Shown here: positions 57,581-64,000 of the stretch, piece by piece
Numbering within the stretch: the first letter of the stretch is position 1
Layout of the letters: each line of letters begins with the position of its first letter
From: DASUAS01 sp963809795
GTDB taxonomy: Bacteria; Actinomycetota; Acidimicrobiia; IMCC26256; DASPTH01
Assembly: GCA_963809795.1 (NCBI GenBank)
Contig: CAWELN010000009.1
Location: 248,001-312,000, forward strand
Direction: 5' to 3'
Length of the DNA stretch: 64,000 nucleotides
Translations under genes and position numbers: made by a program
The notes under the pieces: model-generated
What the model was told of the DNA's origin: nothing
Databases searched by the model: none
The model's input: the letters and a program-made list of their open reading frames with translations, nothing else

Positions 57581-59204
57581 TCAGTACCGGTCGGCACGCC
57601 GATCGGCGCGTGGGCGGCCGTCGGGGTCGTTCAGGACGCGGGAGACCGCGCTCGCCCACCAACGGTGACGGGCCGGGACCTGCTCGGGTCGATGCACGCG
57701 CACGTGACCGGGCGGCCGCTCCCCGTGCCGGCCGCCGTCGTACCAGCGGTCGAGCGCCTGCGCGGTGCGCCGGAACTCCCGGAACGCGCCGTCGGGCTCG
57801 AGCAGGTCGTCGTCGCCGGTGCTCTCGGTGCGGCCCAGGTGCTCGCGCCAGAGCTCGAGCCGGGTGTCACGCGGGAGCGTCCGGGCGCCGTCACCGAGCC
57901 CGGCAGGGTCGCGCGGCTCGCGCTGGTCGAGCGTCGCGTCGAGGACTGCGCAGGACAGCTCGGAGTCGTGGGTCCACGACCGGCGGTTCATGTTGTCGGA
58001 GCCAACCATCATCCACACGTCGTCGACGATGCAGACCTTGGCGTGTACGTAGATCGGCGTGCCCTCCGCGTTCTCGACGTCGCAGACGAGCACCCGGTCG
58101 CCCCCGGCCCGCTCGACGATCCGCGTGGCGCGCTCACGCCCGATGCGCGCCGCCGGTCCCGCGACCCGCCCGTCGCGGTCGGGGAACCGCGGCACGACGA
58201 CGACCACGTGGAGCTCGGGGTTCGCGCGCGAACGCGTCGGCGAGCGCGTGGGCGGCGCGCTCCGACCAGAAGTACTGGTCCTCCAGGTAGACGAGGCGCC
58301 GGGCCCGCCCGAGCGCCTTGAGGTAGGCGCGGGCCACGCTGCGCTCGCCGTCGGGCGCGAAGGGGTAGACCGGACGCTTGGCCGGATAGGTGCGCAGGAC
58401 CTGCACGGCGTGTGGGCCGACCGGCGCCGGCTCGCTCGGCCGCGGCGGGAGCGGGTCGGGGTGGCGGGGTTGCCGCGTCAGCGTGCGCACGACGCGCCGG
58501 ACCGGGTTGTGGTGGTCGAGCGGGTGCGGGTCCTCCCAGCGTTCACGGAAGGTGTCGGCGATCGCGGCGACCGCCGGGCCGCGCAGCTCGAGCTGCACGT
58601 CGTGCCACGGCGGACGGTGGCCGTAGCATTCGTCGAGCTTCACCGCTTGGGCGTCGCCGAGGTGCCGGGCGTCGTCGTGTCGGCCGTGGCAGAGGTCGAT
58701 GCCACCGACGAACGCCACGTCCTCGTCGGGACCGTCGGCGCGGCGGATCACGAACAGCTTCTGGTGGTGGCTGCCCCCGCGGCGCACCCGCTCGTCGAGC
58801 AGCACCTCCCCGCCGGCCCGGTTGACGTCCTTCGTGAGCGCGAGGTTCTGCTGCTCGGAGAAGTTGGCCTGGGTCGGATGCGAGCGCCACAGCAGCCCGC
58901 GCACGTGCACACCGCGGGCCGCGAGGTCCTCGAGCACCGTGGCCAGCTCGGTGCCGGGACCGGCCAGGCGCTCGTCGGGGTCGCCGTCCCAGTCGGTGAA
59001 GTGCACCCAGTCGCCGGCTCGGAGCGAGCACAACGCCTGGTAGAGGCGGGAGAAGTAGGTCGCGCCGTCGACCAGCACGTCCACCCGGTTGCCCTCGCTC
59101 CAGCCCGCGGCGCTCGCGCCGCGGTCGATCCGCGCCGCCGGGTTGCCCCGGTCCGCGGCCGTGAGGAACCAGGCCGCGGCCCCAGTCGTCTCGCCCTCCC
59201 CCAT
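57581..59204 (-). pseudogene. Phospholipase D / cardiolipin-synthase-like protein, one frameshift
   Basis: From ATG 59204 the frame reads 'NRVDVLVDGATYFSRLYQAL', HFTDWDGDPDERL, and the first HKD-type motif GGSHHQKLFVIRR. Near 58220 the frame changes: DAFAR continues in another frame as NPELHVVVVVPRFPD and the second HKD motif YVHAKVCIVDDVWMMVGSDN. A one-base change in the CGCGCGCG run would explain it. Joined, about 541 codons, the usual size for two-domain PLD-like proteins. It would hydrolyse or transfer phosphatidyl groups. It lies between prcB and the degenerate endonuclease gene, an unusual place. Confidence 0.8.
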
Positions 59205-59227
59205 CGGGAGGACCTACCCGAACGCCG

Positions 59228-59779
59228 CTACCCGGACACGTCCAGCAGCTCCCGTGCCCGGTCACGGATGAGACCGACCAGCTCCAGCTCGTCGGAACGG
59301 TGGACGCTCGCAGCTGACGTAGTCGGCGGCGACGGTCAGCAGGCGAGTCGATCGTCGCGGAACTGCCCGAGCCCACCGTTGCAGTTGAAGCAGAGCAGCC
59401 CGCGGATCGTCGCCGGTCTCGTGGTCGTGGTCGACGTGCTCGGGACTTCCGGGCGCGGCCGCAGATCGCGCACACGCCGCCCTGCTGGACGAGCAGCTCG
59501 TCGAACTCGCCTGCGCGATGCCGAACGTACGGCGCAGGTGCTTCAGGTGGTAGCTGACGGCGCTGCCGGTAGCAGCCGCTGCTCGTGCAGCTGTTCCTTG
59601 TTCCCTGCTGCCAGCGCTGTGACACGGCTTGCAGTACGCGGTGTCGCCCGTACCATTGCCGCTGCCTGTTGCGCGTGGCAGACCTTGCAGTCCGAGCGGC
59701 GACCGTCCACTCAGCCAGCAGCTCGGTGGAACTCGCTTCACGCGGCTTCGATCTCACCGCACTTCTTGCAGCGCTTCAT
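59228..59779 (-). pseudogene. Degenerate recombination endonuclease VII-like (HNH-type) gene
   Basis: From ATG 59779 the product starts MKRCKKCGEIEAA, then a TGA; further recognisable parts lie in several frames: SDCKVCHAQQ, 'LKHLRRTFGIA', GGVCAICGR, 'PEHVDHDHETGDDPRA', LLCFNCNGGLGQFRDD and LLTVAADYV, ending ELVGLIRDRARELLDVSG and TAG at 59228. The order (zinc ribbon, then CxxC, HVDHDHxTG, LLCFNCN) is that of the endonuclease VII family of phage and mobile DNA. Two early stops and at least three frame changes make it a true pseudogene. It separates pup from the PLD gene. Confidence 0.75.
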
Positions 59780-59837
59780 TCCAGCGGGATCATACGACCG
59801 GGGTGTCGACACTCGGACAGCATCGTACGTAAGTCAC

Positions 59838-60029
59838 TCACCCCCTTTTTGTACGTAGACTTTTTACGAACTCCTCTGCATTCGACTCGAGGACCGAGTC
59901 GATCTCGTCCAAGAGGTCGTCGAGCTCTTCCTTCAGTTCCTCGCCCTGCTTGGCGGGCGCGGTGACCTCGGCGGTCTCCTCGACGCGCTCCTTGGGCGCC
60001 GGCTTCTGCTTGCGCTCACGCTCCGGCAT
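59838..60029 (-). CDS. pup: Prokaryotic ubiquitin-like protein Pup (C-terminal frame altered)
   Basis: A 63-residue frame: acidic helical 'MPERERKQKPAPKERVEETA', then EELKEELDDLLDEIDSVLES and NAEEFVK, the Pup core recognised by Mpa. The annotated end SLRTKRG does not fit any Pup. If one A is removed from the AAAAA run at 59861-59865 (minus strand GTAAAAAGTC), the end becomes KVYVQKGGE followed by TGA at 59834, a canonical Pup terminus with a ready-to-use glutamate. A single-base error is therefore very likely. AGGAG lies 8 nt before the ATG. The gene follows dop by 18 bp, as in other actinomycetes. Confidence 0.9.
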   Translation of the reverse strand: MPERERKQKPAPKERVEETAEVTAPAKQGEELKEELDDLLDEIDSVLESNAEEFVKSLRTKRG

Positions 60030-60047
60030 GTTCGCCGCTCCTCATGT

Positions 60048-61535
60048 TCATCCCTGGAGCCGTTCGACCAGCTCGGCGGGGGTTCCGACCTGATCGAACA
60101 ACGGCTGCACGTGCGCCTTCGTTCCTCGTAGCGGCTCCATCATGGGGATCCGTCGCAACGGGTCCGAGCCTACGTCGAGGATCACGCTGTCCCAGTTCGC
60201 CGCCACCACGGAGTCGGGCCAGCGGGCCAGGCACTCGCCCCGGAAATAGGCCCGGGTGCTCGACGGCGGCACCGTCATGGCCAGGTGGACGTCGTCCTCC
60301 TCGACCAACCGCTCGACCTTGCCCGCCCGGACCAGCTTCTCGTAGAGGGAGCGGTCGGGGCGCACGTCGTGGTACTGGAGGTCGAGCAACGAGAGCTTGG
60401 GGTCGGACCAGTCGAGCCCGTCGCGGTCCATGTACGCGCCGAACAGCGAGCGCTTGGTGACCCAGTCCAGCTGGCCGTCGAGCGTCATCGGATCGCGCTC
60501 GAGATCGGCGAGCACCGACTCCCACCGGCTGAGCACCATGCCGCCGACGTCGTCGCCGCCGCACGCGTCGAGCCCGGTCTCGTCGGCGTACTTCTGGGCC
60601 AGGCGCAGGAACTCCCACTGGAGCTCGACCGCGGTGATGCGGCCACCGTCGAGCAGCTCGACCGTGGCGCGGCAGGTGGGGTCGTGCGACACCGTCCGCA
60701 CCGCGGCGACCGGGCCGACGATCGAGAGGTCCTTGGCGATGAAGCCGTCCTCGATCATCGCGAGCACGATCGCGGTGGTGCCGACCTTCAGGAACGTCGC
60801 GACCTCGCAGAGGTTGGCGTCGCCGGCGATGACGTGCAGGCGGCGGTACTGCTGCGGATCGGCGTGCGGCTCGTCGCGCGTGTTGACGATCGGGCGCTTC
60901 AGGGTGGTCTCGAGCCCGACCTCCTCCTCGAAGAAGTCGGCGCGCTGGCTGATCTGGTAGTCGACCGCGCCGGCGCCGTTCTCGGACCCGACCTTGCCCG
61001 CGCCCGTGAACACCTGGCGGCTCACGAACCACGGCAGCAGGTTGCGCACCAGCGCGGCGAACGGCACCGCCCGGTCGACGAGGTAGTTCTCGTGCGTGCC
61101 GTACGAGTTGCCCTTGCCGTCGGAGTTGTTCTTGTAGACGACGATCTCCTGCCCGGGATCGGTCAGGCGCCGCGCCGCGAGCATCGACCGGGCGAGGATG
61201 CGCTCCCCCGCCTTGTCGGCACACACCAGCTCGAGCGCGTCGGCGCACTCGGGCGTGGAGTACTCGGGGTGCGCGTGGTCGACGTAGTAGCGCGCACCGT
61301 TGGTGAGGACGGTGTTCACGAGATGGGTCTCGATCTCCGGCGGCATGGCACCCTCGCGGGCGAACCCGCGGGCGTCGCGGCCGGGCGACTCGTCCTCGAA
61401 GTCCCACCCGACCTTGTGGTGCTCGACGTAGCCGTTGATCAGCATCGACGAGGCCAGCACGGGATTGGGGTCGGCGACGCCGCGCAGGGTCACGCCGTAT
61501 TCCGTCTCGATCCCGCACACCTTCGGGATGGCCAC
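60048..61535 (-). CDS. dop: Deamidase/depupylase Dop
   Basis: A 495-residue glutamine-synthetase-fold enzyme that converts Pup-Gln to Pup-Glu and removes Pup from substrates. It begins MAIPKVCGIETEYGVTLRGV, with the Dop-type insertion (residues about 40-65: HHKVGWDFEDESPGRDARGF) that PafA lacks; 'KNNSDGKGNSYGTHENYLVD' and 'TLKRPIVNTRDEPHADPQQY' are shared with PafA. If Pup ends in GGE here, deamidation is unnecessary and Dop would act mainly as depupylase. TAGGCT 7 nt upstream of the GTG suggests a leaderless mRNA. Confidence 0.95.
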   Translation of the reverse strand: MAIPKVCGIETEYGVTLRGVADPNPVLASSMLINGYVEHHKVGWDFEDESPGRDARGFAREGAMPPEIETHLVNTVLTNGARYYVDHAHPEYSTPECADALELVCADKAGERILARSMLAARRLTDPGQEIVVYKNNSDGKGNSYGTHENYLVDRAVPFAALVRNLLPWFVSRQVFTGAGKVGSENGAGAVDYQISQRADFFEEEVGLETTLKRPIVNTRDEPHADPQQYRRLHVIAGDANLCEVATFLKVGTTAIVLAMIEDGFIAKDLSIVGPVAAVRTVSHDPTCRATVELLDGGRITAVELQWEFLRLAQKYADETGLDACGGDDVGGMVLSRWESVLADLERDPMTLDGQLDWVTKRSLFGAYMDRDGLDWSDPKLSLLDLQYHDVRPDRSLYEKLVRAGKVERLVEEDDVHLAMTVPPSSTRAYFRGECLARWPDSVVAANWDSVILDVGSDPLRRIPMMEPLRGTKAHVQPLFDQVGTPAELVERLQG

Positions 61536-61617
61536 GGTGTCAGCCTAGTGGGGTCCCACTCCCGGTCCGACCCAAAGGCGGCACGGTCTTCCCGGGCGAG
61601 GTCGGTACGATCCCCCG
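61536..61617. promoter_or_regulatory. Divergent leaderless promoters of dop and the FUSC gene
   Basis: The 82 bp between the two GTG starts contain a -10 for dop on the minus strand (TAGGCT, 61547-61542) and one for the FUSC gene on the plus strand (TACGAT, 61606-61611), each about 7 nt from its start codon. No clear -35 elements are seen. There is little room for other control sites. Confidence 0.55.
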
Positions 61618-63726
61618 GTGCCGGGGTCGTCGACGATGCGTCGGGTGTTCGTCGACCCGGCGCGGGTGAACCTCCGCAAGGCGGCACGCGCCACCCTCGT
61701 GGTCCCGTTCGTGTTCGCCGTCCTCGTGGTCGTGGAGAACGACGCGGCGGCGCTGTTCGGCGCCTTCGGCTCGTTCGCCGCCCTGGTGTTCGCCGACTTC
61801 GGGGGCGCACTCCCTCGTCGCTTCGCCGCCTACCTCGGCCTCCTGGTGGTCGGTTCGTTCCTGGTCGCGCTGGGCAGCGCCTTCGCCGACACCGTGTACC
61901 CGGCCGTCCTCGTCATGCTGGTGGTCGCGTTCGCGCTGTCGTTCTCGGGTGCGCTCGGCGGCTACTTCGCCGCGGGGTCCAGTGCCGCGACCCTCGCCTT
62001 CGTGCTCTCGGTGATGCAGCCCGCGGTGAGCGCCGACCTGGCGGCACGCGAGCTCGGGTGGGTCGCCGGTGTCGCGGTTGCCGCCGTCGCCGCGGTGACG
62101 CTGTGGCCCGTCCACCAGCGGGACCGGGTCCGCGCCGCCGCCGCCACCGTGCTGCGCGAGGCGGCCGTCGCCCTCGACGCGCCCGCCGCCACCCGCGATC
62201 TCTCGGCGGCGCGTGCGGCGGCCGCCGCGCTGGACGAGCGCGCCGGGGTCGTCTACCGGCCCGCCGGCAGCATCACGCGCGAACGCGCGCTGGTCGCACT
62301 GGTGATCGCGGTCCGCCGGCTCGTCCCGTTGCTCGAGCAGATGGCCGCGGCCGACACCTCGGAAGACGCCGACACGCTGCCGGAGTACACGTTGCTGTCG
62401 GCACGCACTGCGGCCACCCTCTCCGCGAGCGCCCGCGTGCTCGCGGGGGAGTCCGCCGACCCGGTCGATGTCAGCACGCTCGACGACGCGCGCGCCCGCC
62501 ACACGCGCGCGCTCGAGCGCTGGACCGCGGCGCGTCTCGCCGCCGACGGTGCGGCTCGCGTCGTCGACCGCTTTGGTGCCGCCTTCCCGCTTCGTCGGCT
62601 CTCGTTCTCGGCGGTGGCGATCGCCGGCGACGCCTCGCTCGCGGCCCACGTCGTCCGTCCACCACGACACGGTGCCGCCGCGCTCGCGCGTGCAGCCGCG
62701 GCGCTGCGCGCCCACTGCAACCTGCAGTCGGTGCGCTTCCGCAACGCGGCGCGCGCCGGCCTCGGGTTGGCGCTGGCGGTGCTCGTGGCCAAGACCACCT
62801 CGGTCGAGCACGCGTTCTGGGTGGTGCTCGGGGCGCTGGCGGTGCTGCGTTCCAACGCGCTCGGCACCGGCGCGACCGCGCTGCAGGCGCTGGCCGGCGC
62901 GCTGCTCGGCTTCGGCGTCGCCAGCGCGGTGCTGGTGACCGTTGGGGGTGACGACGCGGTCCTCTGGGTCCTGCTGCCGCTCGTGGTGTTCCTCGCCGCA
63001 TACACGCCCGGCGCGGTGAACTTCGTCGTGGGCCAGGCGTCGTTCACGGTGTTCGTCGTCGTGTTGTTCAACATCCTGGCGCCCCAGGGTTGGCGCACCG
63101 GGCTCGTGCGCGTGCAGGACGTCGCCATCGGTGCCGGCATCAGCGTCGTCGTCGGCGCGCTGCTGTGGCCGCGCGGTGCCCGCGGCGTCGCCCGGCGCGC
63201 GTTCGCCGACCTCCTGCGGGCCGGTGGCGACCACGTCCGGCTGGCGCTCGGGGCGACCCTCGACGGCCGCCCGCCCACCGAGGCGGTCCGGGCCGAGGTC
63301 ATCGCCGCCGACGCGCAAGACCGCGCCGTCGCCGCGCTGGAGGATCTCGTGCTCGAGCACGGTGGCGGGTCGGTCGACCGGCAGGCGTGGGGCGCGCTGC
63401 TCCTCGACGCCGGGCTGCTCCGAGTCGCCGGTGACGGCATCACCCGCTCCGGTGCGAAGTACCCGTTCGCCGATGGCTGTGGACCGGCCCGGGCCGCGCT
63501 GGCGGAGGAGGGTGGCACCATGTGCACCCGCGTCGACCACCTGGCCGACCTCCTCGAGCGCGGGGGTGTCCCGGCCGCGGCGGGTGCGCCGGCCGACGCG
63601 TCCCTGCCCGCGCCGCCGAGCCTGGACGCCTGCCTCGCCACCCACGCGTCCCACGGTCTCGACGGGGCGGTCGGTCTGGTCTGGGTGCACGAGTGGCTGA
63701 CGCTGGTGACAGAGCAACCACGCTGA
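61618..63726 (+). CDS. FUSC-family membrane protein
   Basis: A 702-residue membrane protein of the fusaric-acid-resistance/YccS type. Two blocks of membrane helices (about 20-160, 'ATLVVPFVFAVLVVVENDAA', and 375-510, 'FWVVLGALAVLRSNALGTGA') are separated by a cytoplasmic helical region and followed by another helical domain. 'FGAFGSFAALVFADFGG' and 'QGWRTGLVRVQDVAIGAGIS' are FUSC-like. Such proteins export aromatic acids or are of unknown function. GTG 61618 is preceded by TACGAT; an in-frame ATG at 61636 (MRRVFVDPARVN) is the alternative. Confidence 0.88.
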   Translation: MPGSSTMRRVFVDPARVNLRKAARATLVVPFVFAVLVVVENDAAALFGAFGSFAALVFADFGGALPRRFAAYLGLLVVGSFLVALGSAFADTVYPAVLVMLVVAFALSFSGALGGYFAAGSSAATLAFVLSVMQPAVSADLAARELGWVAGVAVAAVAAVTLWPVHQRDRVRAAAATVLREAAVALDAPAATRDLSAARAAAAALDERAGVVYRPAGSITRERALVALVIAVRRLVPLLEQMAAADTSEDADTLPEYTLLSARTAATLSASARVLAGESADPVDVSTLDDARARHTRALERWTAARLAADGAARVVDRFGAAFPLRRLSFSAVAIAGDASLAAHVVRPPRHGAAALARAAAALRAHCNLQSVRFRNAARAGLGLALAVLVAKTTSVEHAFWVVLGALAVLRSNALGTGATALQALAGALLGFGVASAVLVTVGGDDAVLWVLLPLVVFLAAYTPGAVNFVVGQASFTVFVVVLFNILAPQGWRTGLVRVQDVAIGAGISVVVGALLWPRGARGVARRAFADLLRAGGDHVRLALGATLDGRPPTEAVRAEVIAADAQDRAVAALEDLVLEHGGGSVDRQAWGALLLDAGLLRVAGDGITRSGAKYPFADGCGPARAALAEEGGTMCTRVDHLADLLERGGVPAAAGAPADASLPAPPSLDACLATHASHGLDGAVGLVWVHEWLTLVTEQPR

Positions 63727-64000
63727 GTGAGGTCACCGGCCGCGGCGCGGTGACGCGTGGCGGCCTGCCTTGTGGCGTCCGCCCGGCGCTGGCTACGCTT
63801 CGTGGTCAACGGGAAGTGGGATTGGAGCGACGACCCCCGGCCGCGTGCGGTCACCTCTGGTCGGGGCGAGCAAGTGGTGAGACCGGCCAATTCCGTCGAA
63901 AGCTGCGAAGCGAGGCGCTCCCGGGCGGGGCGTCGTACGACGGGAGCGCGGGGCGATGGACGTCGACGGGGCCGGGCCGGTTGCCGAGCGCGACGCTCGC
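63727..64000 (+). other. Promoter, long leader and possible start of a next gene
   Basis: TTGTGG (63770-63775) and TACGCT (63794-63799) separated by 18 bp form a plausible promoter. About 155 nt follow without a good frame, then GGAGCGCGGGGCG and an ATG at 63956 that opens MDVDGAGPVAERDAR to the window end. The leader is long enough for a structured element, but I recognise none. The coding start is a guess from 15 codons. Confidence 0.35.

Noticed and set aside
61540..63717. Long minus-strand frame opposite the FUSC gene
   Set aside because: Arg/Gly/Glu-rich without domains; the plus strand encodes a convincing membrane protein.
60048..64000. Mpa/ARC proteasomal ATPase
   Set aside because: Expected near dop in other species, but no AAA ATPase with a coiled coil is present on either strand; it must lie outside the window.
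1..64000. tRNA, rRNA or insertion-sequence genes
   Set aside because: Scanned by eye for T-loop sequences, rRNA landmarks and transposase frames; nothing credible was found.

Overview
The window is high-GC, densely packed bacterial DNA from an actinomycete-type organism. The best evidence is an almost complete Pup-proteasome locus (dop, pup, prcB, prcA, pafA, DUF3866, pafB, pafC). Close to it lie tatA, tatC and a HelY-type helicase, and elsewhere in the window is a pgsA-gcvH-garA-merR-DUF151-merR-gcvP block; both orders resemble Mycobacterium tuberculosis. Many starts are GTG or TTG, genes overlap as ATGA or GTGA, and several promoters sit about 7 nt before the start codon (leaderless). CoA-based catabolism genes and the absence of mycolic-acid genes suggest a deep, uncultured lineage (Acidimicrobiia-like is my inference) rather than a mycobacterium. 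No rRNA, tRNA, prophage, insertion sequence or CRISPR array was seen.

Layout. 1-3.8 kb: ABC exporter (permease cut by the window edge), PAP2 phosphatase and diacylglycerol kinase, with composition that looks less GC-rich by eye. 3.9-11.7 kb: catabolic and accessory genes (luciferase-type monooxygenase, VOC protein, an unassigned HEIWH metalloprotease-like protein, enoyl-CoA hydratase, two DUF202 membrane proteins, serine hydrolase, CaiB-type CoA-transferase, SDR). 11.8-15.7 kb: a MoxR / VWA / split XdhC / SDR operon resembling the maturation part of a molybdenum hydroxylase (CO dehydrogenase-type) locus, without the enzyme subunits. 15.7-27.6 kb: pgsA, a nucleotidyltransferase-phosphomannomutase fusion, then the glycine cleavage block (gcvH, lipoate ligase, garA-like FHA protein, merR, hpt, DUF151 nuclease, merR, a nuclease-like::gcvT fusion, gcvP). 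27.6-41.3 kb: Dyp peroxidase, solute-binding protein/TetR pair, GYD protein, methyltransferase, a decayed secreted protein, amidohydrolase, two acyl-CoA dehydrogenases separated by a striking 4 x 56-bp repeat, Nudix, GNAT, TauE/SafE exporter, lnt, DUF4193. 41.3-50.5 kb: a structured intergenic region, two-domain ThyX, lipid-kinase-like protein, helY, tatC, tatA, GDPD, lepB. 50.5-61.5 kb: the Pup-proteasome genes. 61.6-63.7 kb: a FUSC membrane protein diverging from dop.

How the genes work together. Pup is made competent by Dop where needed, ligated to lysines by PafA, and tagged proteins enter the PrcAB core; the ATPase ring (Mpa/ARC) is not in the window. PafB and PafC would form the mitomycin/DNA-damage-responsive activator. 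GcvP, GcvT and GcvH form three of the four glycine cleavage components, GcvH being lipoylated by the adjacent ligase, and the GarA-like FHA protein probably links the block to Ser/Thr kinase control of glutamate/2-oxoglutarate metabolism.

Reading quality. Seven or more genes have a broken or altered frame, including the C-terminus of Pup, where removing one A from a run of five restores a perfect GGE terminus. Some of these breaks are therefore likely sequencing or assembly indels, while two loci (32.2-32.7 and 59.2-59.8 kb) carry several lesions and look like true pseudogenes.
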